Part shown: piece by piece, positions 25,309-34,432 of the stretch
Layout of the letters: each line of letters opens with the position of its first letter
Numbering within the stretch: position 1 is the first letter of the stretch
NCBI RefSeq assembly: GCF_028764065.1
Contig: NZ_JACOFN010000012.1
Coordinates: forward strand, 1-47,513
From: Fructobacillus sp. CRL 2054
GTDB taxonomy: Bacteria; Bacillota; Bacilli; Lactobacillales; Lactobacillaceae
Length of the DNA stretch: 47,513 bases
Reading direction: 5' to 3'
Position numbers and translations under genes: made by a program
The notes under the pieces: model-generated
Seen by the model: only the letters and a program-made list of their open reading frames with translations
Told to the model about the DNA's origin: nothing
The model's database searches: none

Positions 25309-27755
25309 TGGCAGAAGAAAAGAAATTCTCTGGCTCAAACCGAAAGACCCGCAAGATGGCAGTGCCAGAACGTAAGGAGTTACCAGCTTCACAACGTCGT
25401 CACGCTGCTAAGTTAGCGGATGGAGCGGCTAAGCCTGCATCACCAGCTCGTCCACGTCCAAAGTCAAATGGACCACGTAAGGAACAGGGTGGTCAAGGCC
25501 GTCCTCAAAACGGTGGTCATAATGGCGGACGCCCAGGACAATCTGGTTCACGTCGTCCAAACAACCGTTCAAACAACAGCACTGGTCGTCCAATGATTCG
25601 TGAAAAGAAGTCATGGTCAACTAAGCCACGTGAAGGTCAAATTAACTATTCTGCAAAGAAGGATGATTCTTTGAAGGAATACGTTGCAGAGAACAAGCGT
25701 GCCAAGGAAGCGGCTGCTAAGAAGGCGGCCAAGCCTGCAGCAAAGAAGCCAGCTGCTAAGCCAGCGGCCGCTGCAACGGCGGCCAAGCCAGCTGCTGATG
25801 GCAAGGGTCGCTTCGGCGGTTCATTGGCCTCAGGTGGTAACTCACAACGTAACAACACGCGTAAGCGTAATACAAACGGTACTGGTCAACAAACACCACG
25901 CCGTAACGACAAGCCACACGGTTCAAAGAAAGCCCGTCGTATTGCTGCAAAGCAAGCTCCTAAGAAGCAACCAACTGTTCGTAAGGAACAGCCATTGCCA
26001 GAAGTATTGGAGTATAAGGTTGGCATGAACGTGCAGGACCTTTCAAAGCTCTTGCACCGTGACACTGCTGAAATTATCAAGAAGCTCTTCTTGCTTGGAA
26101 TTGTGACGAACCAAAACCAGTCATTGGATGAAGATACTATCGAAATCCTTGCGGCTGATTACGGTATCGAGGCTAAGCAGAAGGAAGAAGAAGATTTGGC
26201 CGACATCGACCGTTTCTTCGACGATGCTGCGGTTAACGAAGAAAACTTGGAGCCACGCGCACCAGTTGTTACCATCATGGGACACGTTGACCACGGTAAG
26301 ACAACTTTGTTGGATTACTTGCGTAAGACAAACGTTACTGCTGGCGAAGCCGGTGGTATCACGCAGCACATCGGTGCCTACCAAGCTCGCTTGGATGGCC
26401 GTTTGATTACCTTCTTGGATACACCTGGTCACGCGGCCTTTACTGAAATGCGTGCCCGTGGTGCTAACATCACCGACATCACTGTTTTGGTTGTTGCCGC
26501 TGATGATGGTGTTCAACCACAGACAATCGAAGCGATTAACCACGCCAAGGCTGCTGGAACACCAATTATCGTTGCCGTTAACAAGATTGATAAGGAAGGG
26601 GCTAACCCTGACCAAGTTATCAACCAATTGATGGCTTACGACCTTGTTCCTGAAGAATACGGTGGTTCAACAATCTTCGTTAAGATTTCTGCCAAGATGG
26701 GACAAAACGTTGATCAATTGCTTGAAATGATCTTGCTTGAAGCCGACGTTTTGGAATTGAAGGCAGACCCAACGGTTCCTGCCCGTGGTTCAGTTATCGA
26801 AGCTCGTTTGGATAAGGGACGTGGTCCTGTTTCAACTGTTTTGGTTCAACAAGGAACTTTGCATGTTGGAGACCCTGTCGTTGTTGGAAACACTTATGGT
26901 CGTATCCGTACAATGCAGAACGAAAACGGACAAGACATCAAGGAAGCCAAGCCAGCCACACCTGTTCAAATTACTGGTTTGAACGAAGTGCCTTCAGCTG
27001 GTGACCGTTTCGTTGTCATGGCCGATGAAAAGTCAGCCCGTGCAGCTGGTGAAGAACGTGCAAAGCGTGCTCGTGAAGAAGTACGTAACTCATCTTCAGT
27101 CGTTACACTGGATACACTCTTTAACACAATGGCTGAAAAGGCAATGAAGTCTGTTCCAGTTGTTGTGAAGGCCGATGTTCAAGGTTCTGTTGAAGCCTTG
27201 GTTGGTTCATTGAAGAAGATTGAAGTTGATGGCGTTAAGGTTGACGTTGTTCACGCCGCTGTTGGTGCCATTAACGAATCAGACGTTTCACTTGCTGAAG
27301 CATCTGGTGCCTTGATTATTGGATTTAACGTGCGTCCTACGCCATTTGCCAAGAACCAAGCGGCAGCTGACAAGATTGACATGCGCTTCTACTCAGTTAT
27401 CTATGATGCCATTGATGACGTGACGGCAGCCATGAAGGGTAAGCTTGAACCAGTTTACGAAGAAAAGGTTATCGGTGAAATCGTCGTTAAGGAATTGTTC
27501 AAGTTCTCTAAGGTTGGAACCATTGCCGGTGCCACTGTTGAAGAAGGTAAGATTACCAAGGACTCTAAGGTCCGCATCGTTCGTGATGGAACGGTTGTCT
27601 TCGACGGCGAATTGGCTTCATTGCAGCGTGGTAAGGATGCCGTTAACGAAGTGAAGTTCGGTTACGACTTTGGATTCACTGTTAACAAGTTTAACGACAT
27701 CAAGCCAGGTGATCATGTTGAAGCTTACATCATGGAAGAAGTAAAGCCTAAGTAA
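25308..27755 (+). CDS. infB: Translation initiation factor IF-2
   Basis: The 815-residue GTPase brings initiator tRNA to the 30S subunit. The long N-terminal region (about 1-240) is low-complexity, basic and Ala/Lys/Gly/Asn-rich; conserved IF2_N modules flank the GTPase domain. The G1 motif GHVDHGKT is at 325-332, G3 reads DTPGHAAF and G4 NKID. Domains II, III and IV follow, including [12 protein letters not shown]. One-base overlap with ylxQ (TAATG) indicates coupling. The usual N-terminal variability makes residue-level comparison there uninformative. Confidence 0.97.
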   Translation: MAEEKKFSGSNRKTRKMAVPERKELPASQRRHAAKLADGAAKPASPARPRPKSNGPRKEQGGQGRPQNGGHNGGRPGQSGSRRPNNRSNNSTGRPMIREKKSWSTKPREGQINYSAKKDDSLKEYVAENKRAKEAAAKKAAKPAAKKPAAKPAAAATAAKPAADGKGRFGGSLASGGNSQRNNTRKRNTNGTGQQTPRRNDKPHGSKKARRIAAKQAPKKQPTVRKEQPLPEVLEYKVGMNVQDLSKLLHRDTAEIIKKLFLLGIVTNQNQSLDEDTIEILAADYGIEAKQKEEEDLADIDRFFDDAAVNEENLEPRAPVVTIMGHVDHGKTTLLDYLRKTNVTAGEAGGITQHIGAYQARLDGRLITFLDTPGHAAFTEMRARGANITDITVLVVAADDGVQPQTIEAINHAKAAGTPIIVAVNKIDKEGANPDQVINQLMAYDLVPEEYGGSTIFVKISAKMGQNVDQLLEMILLEADVLELKADPTVPARGSVIEARLDKGRGPVSTVLVQQGTLHVGDPVVVGNTYGRIRTMQNENGQDIKEAKPATPVQITGLNEVPSAGDRFVVMADEKSARAAGEERAKRAREEVRNSSSVVTLDTLFNTMAEKAMKSVPVVVKADVQGSVEALVGSLKKIEVDGVKVDVVHAAVGAINESDVSLAEASGALIIGFNVRPTPFAKNQAAADKIDMRFYSVIYDAIDDVTAAMKGKLEPVYEEKVIGEIVVKELFKFSKVGTIAGATVEEGKITKDSKVRIVRDGTVVFDGELASLQRGKDAVNEVKFGYDFGFTVNKFNDIKPGDHVEAYIMEEVKPK

Positions 27756-27777
27756 GCTTTTAGAATTGGAGGCAGAT

Positions 27778-28137
27778 ATGGCAAATCCACAACGTGCTGG
27801 GCGTTTAGCTCAGGAAATTCAAAAAGACATTTCCGATTTGATCTTGAAGCGAGTAAATGATCCTCGTGTCCAAGATGTCACGATTACGTCTGTTGATGTT
27901 TCGGGTGACCTGCAAATCGCCACCATTTACTACTCAATCCTTTCAGACTACGCGTCTGACCGGAAGAAGGCTCAAGCTGGATTGGAAGCAGCGTCTGGAT
28001 TAATCCGTCGCGAGCTTGGTTCACGTTTGACCGTTTATAAGATTCCTGAATTACACTTCGTATTGGACCAATCAATCCAATATGGTGACCACATCGAATC
28101 ATTGATTCGTGAATTGCACCAAAAAGAAGGTAAGTAA
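27778..28137 (+). CDS. rbfA: Ribosome-binding factor A
   Basis: The 119-residue KH-fold protein binds immature 30S subunits and is needed for 16S rRNA 5'-end maturation, especially in the cold. Family signs are RAGRLAQEIQKDISDLIL, the DPRV segment and HFVLDQSIQYGDHIESL near the end. ATG 27778 has GGAGG 5 bases upstream; an in-frame TTG four codons earlier overlaps the ribosome binding site. It is the last gene of the operon and is followed by a terminator; truB, often the next gene, lies 2.7 kb downstream. Confidence 0.95.
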   Translation: MANPQRAGRLAQEIQKDISDLILKRVNDPRVQDVTITSVDVSGDLQIATIYYSILSDYASDRKKAQAGLEAASGLIRRELGSRLTVYKIPELHFVLDQSIQYGDHIESLIRELHQKEGK

Positions 28138-28146
28138 GAATCACTA

Positions 28147-28180
28147 AGAAAGAAGTTGACAATCCGTTGACTTCTTTTTT
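28147..28180 (+). terminator. Terminator of the rimP-rbfA operon
   Basis: AAGAAGT and ACTTCTT pair around a 13-base loop and run into T. Confidence 0.75.
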
Positions 28181-28307
28181 ATTTGATATAAATGAATTTT
28201 ATTCACGTTAAAAGGTAATAGTTTCATCTTTTTCACCTAGGAATTGAAAAGAAGAAGGGGTAGACTATCAGTAATGAATAAGAAGTAGTAAGAAAGGAAT
28301 GCCAGCC

Positions 28308-29477
28308 ATGACACAGCCCTTGAACCAATTGGTGACGGAATTAGAACCTGATCGTATTTTGACTTTTCAAAAGTCCATCAGCAAGTTCGACAACTTAGTT
28401 TATTTGACCTTTGGAGAGCCTGGTTTCGCGACACCAGACGCCGTGAAGCAGGCAACGATTGCAGCCATTGAGGCCGACCGTTCCCATTACGGAAACTCAC
28501 AGGGTGAGCTGGCATTACGTGAAGCAGCGCGTGACTACTTGGCGGACCGCTATGGTTTGGACTATCCAAGTGTTAATAATTTGATTATGACGGCCGGGGT
28601 AACGGAGGCCATTCAATCGGTGTTCAAGACTTTGATTACACCGGGCGATGGCTTGCTGATTCCTGACCCTGCCTATGGTTCTTACTTTGCTGCTTTGTCT
28701 TTGGCAGGTGGCGTTGCTTTGCCAGTCAACACGGCGAAGACGGGCTTTAAGTTGACGGTTGAAGGCGTGGAAGAGGTCATTAAAGAGGCGGTTGTACCTG
28801 TTAAAGCCGTGCTTTTTAATTACCCAAACAATCCAACCGGGGTAACCTATAGCTTGGCTGAGTTGAAAGAACTGGCCGAGTGCTTTGAAAAGCACGACCT
28901 TTGGGTGATTTCAGACGAAATCTATGCGGAGTTAACTTATCAGGGGGAGCACCATTCGATGGGTAAGCTCTTACCTGACCGGACGATTGTGGTGAACGGT
29001 TTGTCTAAGTCGCACGCGATGACTGGTTACCGCTTGGGATTAATTGCCGGGCCAGAATGGTTGATTAACGAGATTCAGAAGGTGCACGGTTCTTCCGTCT
29101 TCTCACTTCCTACCTTTGTGCAGGATGGCGCTGCGGCAGCCTTTCGAATTCCACGGACCTCCTTGGACTATATGAAAGAGGGTTACCAGGAACGGCGTGA
29201 TTACGCTGCGGCTAAACTGGAGCAGATGGGCTTTGATCTCGTCAGCCCAGAAGGGGCCTTCTACCTCTATGCAAAGTTGCCTGACAAGGTGCAGGAAGAT
29301 TCTGACGTCTTTGCTTACCACCTGGCAGAAGAGGGTGGCGTGGCCTTGATTCCCGGAACGGCTTTCTCAATGTTTGATGAAGCCAAGCGCTACATCCGAA
29401 TTTCCTATGCAGCCGATATGGAACGCTTACAATTAGGTTTGGATAAATTAAAAGTCTATCTAGACGAAAAATATTAG
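28308..29477 (+). CDS. Class I/II PLP-dependent aminotransferase, PatA/AraT-like (copy 1)
   Basis: The 389-residue fold-type I aminotransferase of the cytoplasm moves amino groups between amino acids and 2-oxo acids using PLP. FGEPGFATP, NNPTGVTY, SDEIYAELTY and the PLP-lysine segment NGLSKSHAMTGYRLG are present, with a late arginine in RYIRISYA. It most resembles PatA/aromatic aminotransferases; the real substrate is not readable. ATG 28308 has AAAGGA 9 bases upstream, while ATG 28299 overlaps it. It stands between rbfA and truB with a paralogue behind it and a terminator between them. Confidence 0.88.
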   Translation: MTQPLNQLVTELEPDRILTFQKSISKFDNLVYLTFGEPGFATPDAVKQATIAAIEADRSHYGNSQGELALREAARDYLADRYGLDYPSVNNLIMTAGVTEAIQSVFKTLITPGDGLLIPDPAYGSYFAALSLAGGVALPVNTAKTGFKLTVEGVEEVIKEAVVPVKAVLFNYPNNPTGVTYSLAELKELAECFEKHDLWVISDEIYAELTYQGEHHSMGKLLPDRTIVVNGLSKSHAMTGYRLGLIAGPEWLINEIQKVHGSSVFSLPTFVQDGAAAAFRIPRTSLDYMKEGYQERRDYAAAKLEQMGFDLVSPEGAFYLYAKLPDKVQEDSDVFAYHLAEEGGVALIPGTAFSMFDEAKRYIRISYAADMERLQLGLDKLKVYLDEKY

Positions 29478-29483
29478 ATATAT

Positions 29484-29518
29484 AAATGAGTAAACATTTA
29501 AGCGTTTGCTCATTTTTC
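29484..29518 (+). terminator. Terminator between the two aminotransferase genes
   Basis: AAATGAGTAAAC and GTTTGCTCATTT pair with a wobble, followed by T-rich sequence. Confidence 0.8.
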
Positions 29519-29600
29519 TTTCATAAAACCTATGAATTAGGCGAAATTTAAGTTAAAATAGAAGCAACGTTTAAACAGATGAAAAGAAAGAAGTGATTCA

Positions 29601-30788
29601 ATGACTAACAAAATTCCAGCATTAAATCCTGAAGTAACGGGCGTCGCAGCCGATAAGATTTTAGGTTTCCAAGAAAGCATTTTGGGTGTTAAGGACTTGC
29701 TCTTTTTGACTTTTGGAGAACCTGGCTTTGATACGCCTGAGGCCGTTAAGAAGGCCACCATTGCCGGTGTGGAAGCCAACCACTCCCACTACGGTAACTC
29801 ACAGGGTGACCCTGAGTTGCGTCAGGCAGTCCTTGACTACATGAAGGACCGTTACAACTTGCAGTACGACTCTATTGATGAAGTGATTGTGACGTCCGGT
29901 GTGACGGAAGCCATCTTTGCCATCTTTAAGACTTTGCTCTCACAGGGGGACGGCATCTTGATTCCTGACCCTGCCTTTGGCTCTTACTTCTCATCAATTG
30001 AGATGACTGGTGGCAAGGCCATTGCGGTTGATACCTCAAAAACTGCCTTCAAGTTGACGCCTGAATTGCTTGAAGAAGCCATTGCAGCAGCAACAGTGCC
30101 AGTGAAGGCCGTGCTCTTCAACTACCCAAGCAACCCAACCGGTGTTACTTACACGAAGGAAGAGTTGGAAGCCTTGGCCAAGGCCTTTGAAAAGGCTGGC
30201 GTTTGGGTCATTTCAGATGAAATTTACTCAGAGTTGACCTATGGTCGTGAGCACGTTTCCATTGGCGCTTTGATTCCAGACCGTGCGATTGTCGTGAACG
30301 GTTTGTCAAAGTCACACGCTATGACCGGCTACCGTGTTGGATTTGTGCTAGCGCCAAAGGCTGTGGCAGCCGAAATTCAAAAGGTGCACGCAACCTTGGT
30401 TTACTCCATCCCAACCTTTGTTTACGACGCTGCATTGGCCGCTTTGAAAATGCCAAAGTCAGACATTCAGCCAATGATTGATATTTATCAGAAGCGTCGT
30501 GACATGGCGGTGAAGGTACTCCGTGACTTGGACTTTGACGTCTTGTCACCAGACGGTGCCTTCTATATCTTCGCCAAGTTGCCAGACGACATCGAAGAAG
30601 ACGGCTGGACTTTTGCAGAAAAGTTAGCCAAGGAAGGAAAAGTCGGGGTCATTCCTGGGGAAGCCTTCTCGAAGTTTGACGGAGCCAAGCGCTACGTTCG
30701 AATCTCATACGCAGGGGACACTGACCAACTAGAAGAAGGTTTGTCACGCTTGCAAGCTTACATTGAAAAGGTTCGTGAAAACCGATAA
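29601..30788 (+). CDS. Class I/II PLP-dependent aminotransferase, PatA/AraT-like (copy 2)
   Basis: The 395-residue paralogue of the preceding gene has the same domain order: FGEPGFDTP, HYGNSQGDPELRQAV, SNPTGVTY, SDEIYSELTYG and NGLSKSHAMTGYRVG with the PLP lysine. Many blocks match copy 1, but substitutions are spread along the whole length, so the duplication is old and the two may differ in substrate. GAAAGAAG precedes the ATG. It has its own terminator, giving two monocistronic copies. Confidence 0.88.
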   Translation: MTNKIPALNPEVTGVAADKILGFQESILGVKDLLFLTFGEPGFDTPEAVKKATIAGVEANHSHYGNSQGDPELRQAVLDYMKDRYNLQYDSIDEVIVTSGVTEAIFAIFKTLLSQGDGILIPDPAFGSYFSSIEMTGGKAIAVDTSKTAFKLTPELLEEAIAAATVPVKAVLFNYPSNPTGVTYTKEELEALAKAFEKAGVWVISDEIYSELTYGREHVSIGALIPDRAIVVNGLSKSHAMTGYRVGFVLAPKAVAAEIQKVHATLVYSIPTFVYDAALAALKMPKSDIQPMIDIYQKRRDMAVKVLRDLDFDVLSPDGAFYIFAKLPDDIEEDGWTFAEKLAKEGKVGVIPGEAFSKFDGAKRYVRISYAGDTDQLEEGLSRLQAYIEKVRENR

Positions 30789-30791
30789 AAT

Positions 30792-30829
30792 AAAAGCCGA
30801 CGATTTCACTTTGAATGACCGGCTTTTTT
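30792..30829 (+). terminator. Terminator of aminotransferase copy 2
   Basis: AAAAGCCG and CGGCTTTT pair around a 20-base loop, followed by T. Confidence 0.78.
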
Positions 30830-30847
30830 GATTGAATGGAGAATGAT

Positions 30848-31759
30848 ATGGCAAAGCAAGCAAGTACGTTAACTGGTTTACTTGTGGTAAATAAGCCCAA
30901 AGAAATGACTTCTTTTGGCGTGGTTGCTCGTCTGCGCCGCATTTCGGGGCAGAAAAAAATTGGACACGCAGGAACACTGGATCCAAACGTGGATGGGGTT
31001 CTCGTTGTGGCCTTAGGTAAGGCAACTAAGTTAATTGATTTACTGCAAACCCGTCCAAAGACCTACAAGGGAACGGTTACTTTTGGCTATGCGACTGAGA
31101 GTCAGGATGCAGATGGGGAAGTGGTGGAGAAGAAGCCACTGACCGAAGGACTGGATGAAGAAAAGTTGAAGGCTGCCTTCCAAGCGCTAGAGGGCGACAT
31201 CATCCAGATTCCACCCATTTATTCAGCTGTTAAAGTCAACGGTCGTCGTTTGTATGAGTACGCCCGCGCTGGCCAAGAGGTTGAGCTGCCTAAACGTGAA
31301 GCAACGATTTACGACTTTAAGCCAACTTCCGATTTACGTTGGGAAGAGGGACAGCCTTACCAGTCGATTGATTTCGAAGCCCGGGTGTCGAAGGGAACCT
31401 ACATTCGGACATTGGCCTATGACCTGGGGAAGTCTCTCGGATTGCCTGCTACCATGACTTCTTTGACCCGTACGGTAGGTTCTGGCTTCTCCATTGACCA
31501 GGCGGTGGACTTGGATAAGTTAATGGAAATGTCTGAGGAAGAGTTGGCAAAAGAGCTCTTACCAATCGCCGATGTTTTGGATTACGAGCGAAAAGATCTA
31601 ACGGATGAAGAATATTTTGCCGTTTCACACGGTCAAAAAATTTCAAAGTGGCCAAAGAATGAGAGCGGTTATTACCAACTGTATTATGACCAGAAGCTGA
31701 TTGCGGTTTACTTCTATTCGGATGAGGATGAACTCTGGCGTTCTCGTTACCAATTTTAA
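30848..31759 (+). CDS. truB: tRNA pseudouridine-55 synthase
   Basis: The 303-residue enzyme makes pseudouridine 55 in the T-loop of nearly all tRNAs. The N-terminal motif LLVVNKPKEMTS is followed by HAGTLDPNVDGVL with catalytic Asp45, then YSAVKVNGRRLYEYAR and KGTYIRTLAYDLG; a PUA-like C-terminal domain ends the protein. ATG 30848 is preferred with GGAG 6 bases upstream; an earlier in-frame ATG at 30836 lies before it. Normally followed by ribF, but here a surface-protein gene intervenes. Confidence 0.95.
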   Translation: MAKQASTLTGLLVVNKPKEMTSFGVVARLRRISGQKKIGHAGTLDPNVDGVLVVALGKATKLIDLLQTRPKTYKGTVTFGYATESQDADGEVVEKKPLTEGLDEEKLKAAFQALEGDIIQIPPIYSAVKVNGRRLYEYARAGQEVELPKREATIYDFKPTSDLRWEEGQPYQSIDFEARVSKGTYIRTLAYDLGKSLGLPATMTSLTRTVGSGFSIDQAVDLDKLMEMSEEELAKELLPIADVLDYERKDLTDEEYFAVSHGQKISKWPKNESGYYQLYYDQKLIAVYFYSDEDELWRSRYQF

Positions 31760-31786
31760 AAAGATATAATACGAAAATACTGACGC

Positions 31787-31812
31787 TAGCTATGAAAATA
31801 GCTATCTTTTTT
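31787..31812 (+). terminator. Terminator of truB
   Basis: TAGCTAT-GAAA-ATAGCTA is followed by TC and a T-run. Confidence 0.85.
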
Positions 31813-31837
31813 ATTTATTTTAAGTAAATTCAGATAA

Positions 31838-31865
31838 TTGAAATACTGCCAGAAAGGATTATAAT
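31838..31865 (+). promoter_or_regulatory. Promoter of the mucus-binding-type surface protein gene
   Basis: TTGAAA (31838-31843), a 16-base spacer and consensus TATAAT (31860-31865) are followed by GAGGAGAGG before the ATG. Confidence 0.7.
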
Positions 31866-31912
31866 TTCACTTGTGACGATACAAACAATGAATTTAATTT
31901 GAGGAGAGGAAA

Positions 31913-34132
31913 ATGAGCTTTGAAAAGCGCGTTTCAAGGGAAAGAGTAGTACGGAAGCAGTTGCGAAAGGTCAAGAAAAATTGGGTGGTGGCTTCGGCGA
32001 CGACCCTGGCCTTTCTTTTTGCCGGGCAGGCCTTATCTGGACAATCGCTGTCTGCTTCGGATAATCAGCCGGATAAGCAATTGGTACAGGCGGATGGTGC
32101 TGGCAAGACTCAGCCAACGGTGGGCTATTCCAACGATGGCTTAAATGTTGATGACAATGACAAAACAACCTATAGTTACTCGAATCCAGGAAACGCGAAT
32201 AAAAGTGTTTTCCTCGTTGGGATGAACCAGAATATCAAGGTGAATGTTGACGGAAAACTCTACAAGACTTTTTCGGCCCGTGCGGCCTTAACTCGCTACT
32301 CCAAAGTTGATGAAAACGGTCATCGTAATTGGTACTTTGATAAAGTCGATGTGAATGGCTCTCAGCCGGGTATTACCTTCGGACCAAATGCCAAGTACAT
32401 CGCAACAACTGATCAGTCAGTGCGCTTCTTCTTTAGTCCCTTAAACTTTACTGCTGATCAAAAGGTGACTTATCCTGATAGTTATTCACTGCCTGAATTA
32501 AAGACCAATCAACTGGATTTTGTCTCCTTGTCTCAGACAGAGAATGGTCAAAACATTGCCGATTATGTACAGACGACTGAAAACGGCCTCTTTGGTTTTA
32601 TGAATAAGAATTCTTATGCGGATAAGGAAGCCGTTGGTCAGCCATACCGAATGGCCATCGGAAGCAACCAAGATTATTCCGTTTTGAAGCACGGTGAAAA
32701 CACTGTTGATATCACTTTGAATTTGAAGTCAAAGACTCATGTGGTCACGACTCAGAAAAAAGTAACGCGGACGATTCACTTCCGGGATGCAAATGGGCAG
32801 AAAATTGCGGGTATGTCCGACGTTAACTGGCCAGTGACTTTGAACATCTCACAGACGGTGAGCGACTTTGACGGGTCAGCAATTGGGACGCCAACGGTCA
32901 CGGTGGCGCCTGGTTCAGCTAATCAAGCCTGGTCGGTCTATCAACCAGCGCAAAGTACGGATGACTACCGGTTAAAGAACGTCTTGGATAGTAAGGGGCA
33001 GGTTGTATCAGGTAATCAGCTTCCCGCGGTGAATGACTTCGATATTCATTCAGATAACCAAGAATACACGGCGGTTTATGAGGACCGGGTGGGGATGGTA
33101 TCAGCGTCTGATGATTTACCAAAGTTGATAAAGGAACAGCTACAAAAGTCGATGACTCGTACTGTTCATTTCCAGTCGGCCGATGAGGAACACAAGCAGC
33201 TATTGCCGGATAAAAGCGAGACTGTCTCCATGGTTGGAACGGCCCTCTACGACTACCACACAAAGCAGCTGGTTCATCCTGACCAGATTACTTGGAAGCT
33301 AGCGGATGGATCAGCTCAAAGCTGGTCGGATATTAACTTAGATAAAAAGATTCAAAACAAGGGTGATGCCTACGTCAATCCGGTGGTTCATTCTGGTTCC
33401 TTGCAGGGCCGGACTTTTGCACCCACAGACCCAGCCGTAAACGAAGAAGTTATCGTTTACTATGACTCGCAGGCGAAGATTGATGGGCAAAAGAAAGAGG
33501 CCAAGAGTGGTCTCGAACAGTATGCACAGAAGACGATTGATTCAATTCAAAAGGATGACTCGCTGTCAACAGCTGAGAAGGCAAAGCAAAAGGACGCCGT
33601 CAATGGGGTACTCGGAGAGCTAGAGGATAAGCTTGCTGATTTGAATACATCCGAAGCCATTGATCAGGCAGTAAACGAAGGAAAAGCTGCTCTTGATAAG
33701 GAACACCAGCCGGGTGAAAAGATCGCGGATCAGAAGAAGGATGCGGCAAAGGCATTGGACGAGGCTGCCAAACAGGTTATCGATGAAATTCAGCAAGATC
33801 AGAACTTGTCACAGGATGAGAAAGCTAAACAAGTTGATGCTGTGAAGAAAGCCTTGCAAAAGCTCGAAGAAGACCTCACCGGCTTAAAGACGGCCGATGA
33901 GATTAATCAGGCCATTGACCAAGCTAAGAAAACATTAGCTGACCAGTATCAGCCTGCGTCAGATGATGGTAAGAAAGGTCATGATGCCGACAATGACCAG
34001 CCGGGAAACAAGGATGGTGATGACCAACCTGGCACTGATGGAAATGGTCAGCCAGATGCCAACGGAAAAAAACCGGACGGTACGGATTCCAATAAGGACG
34101 GTCAAGCTGGCAATGGGGATGACAAGAAGTAG
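31913..34132 (+). CDS. Secreted mucus-binding-type surface protein, cut off from its LPETG anchor by an in-frame TAG
   Basis: The 739-residue secreted protein has a basic N-terminus with a long signal peptide (about 1-48, WVVASATTLAFLFAG core), then an unassigned extracellular region (about 50-280). Two domains resembling MucBP/Mub B2 repeats follow, opening with VTRTIHF (about 285-395) and MTRTVHF (about 415-520). After them come two charged helical repeats like DUF1542 (about 525-690) and an Asp/Asn/Gly-rich tail. The TAG at 34130-34132 is followed in the same frame by 71 more codons that include LPETG. The protein as read would be released instead of wall-bound. An adhesin role is a family inference. 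It has its own promoter and terminator and stands between truB and ribF. Confidence 0.82.
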   Translation: MSFEKRVSRERVVRKQLRKVKKNWVVASATTLAFLFAGQALSGQSLSASDNQPDKQLVQADGAGKTQPTVGYSNDGLNVDDNDKTTYSYSNPGNANKSVFLVGMNQNIKVNVDGKLYKTFSARAALTRYSKVDENGHRNWYFDKVDVNGSQPGITFGPNAKYIATTDQSVRFFFSPLNFTADQKVTYPDSYSLPELKTNQLDFVSLSQTENGQNIADYVQTTENGLFGFMNKNSYADKEAVGQPYRMAIGSNQDYSVLKHGENTVDITLNLKSKTHVVTTQKKVTRTIHFRDANGQKIAGMSDVNWPVTLNISQTVSDFDGSAIGTPTVTVAPGSANQAWSVYQPAQSTDDYRLKNVLDSKGQVVSGNQLPAVNDFDIHSDNQEYTAVYEDRVGMVSASDDLPKLIKEQLQKSMTRTVHFQSADEEHKQLLPDKSETVSMVGTALYDYHTKQLVHPDQITWKLADGSAQSWSDINLDKKIQNKGDAYVNPVVHSGSLQGRTFAPTDPAVNEEVIVYYDSQAKIDGQKKEAKSGLEQYAQKTIDSIQKDDSLSTAEKAKQKDAVNGVLGELEDKLADLNTSEAIDQAVNEGKAALDKEHQPGEKIADQKKDAAKALDEAAKQVIDEIQQDQNLSQDEKAKQVDAVKKALQKLEEDLTGLKTADEINQAIDQAKKTLADQYQPASDDGKKGHDADNDQPGNKDGDDQPGTDGNGQPDANGKKPDGTDSNKDGQAGNGDDKK

Positions 34133-34348
34133 CCAGCTCAGCCAGCAAAGAAAGATAGAGATCGTGCAGATAGTTCTCAGAAAAAGGAAAGATTTAACCA
34201 AGACGGAACGAAGTCGATTCAGTCAGGCTTACCAGAAACTGGCTTGAATAAGAAAGTTGATTTGAAGGAGACGGTGCTAGCTGTGATTACTTGGACAGCG
34301 ATGGCAGCAGCGACGGTTTATACTATTTTTAAGAAGAACCAAAAGTAA
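34133..34348 (+). other. Detached wall-anchor region (LPETG, membrane segment, basic tail) in frame after the TAG
   Basis: The frame of the preceding gene continues without further stop to TAA at 34346-34348. It encodes a Lys/Asp/Gln-rich stretch, LPETG at 34229-34243, a hydrophobic segment (TVLAVITWTAMAAATVYTIF) and the tail KKNQK, a complete sortase signal. A CAG to TAG change would explain the break. Either the gene is mutated or the stop is sometimes read through. Confidence 0.85.
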
Positions 34349-34370
34349 GTTTTCATCATCAGAATGGCAG

Positions 34371-34406
34371 AAGGGCAGTTTCATTAAGTTGAAACTGCCT
34401 TTTTTA
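34371..34406 (+). terminator. Terminator of the surface-protein gene
   Basis: GGGCAGTTTC and GAAACTGCC pair around ATTAAGTT, followed by seven T. It lies after the LPETG region, so transcription covers the anchor. Confidence 0.9.
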
Positions 34407-34419
34407 TTCATAAAAACGT

Positions 34420-34425
34420 TATAAT
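34420..34425 (+). promoter_or_regulatory. -10 box of ribF, close to the start codon
   Basis: Consensus TATAAT ends 7 bases before the ribF ATG, with no ribosome binding site between them. It predicts a leaderless or nearly leaderless mRNA. The -35 is unclear. Confidence 0.55.
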
Positions 34426-34432
34426 TAAAAAT

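Noticed and set aside
28181-28307. T-box or other riboswitch before the first aminotransferase
   Set aside because: No T-box motif, specifier loop or terminator/antiterminator pair is visible in the 127-base gap.
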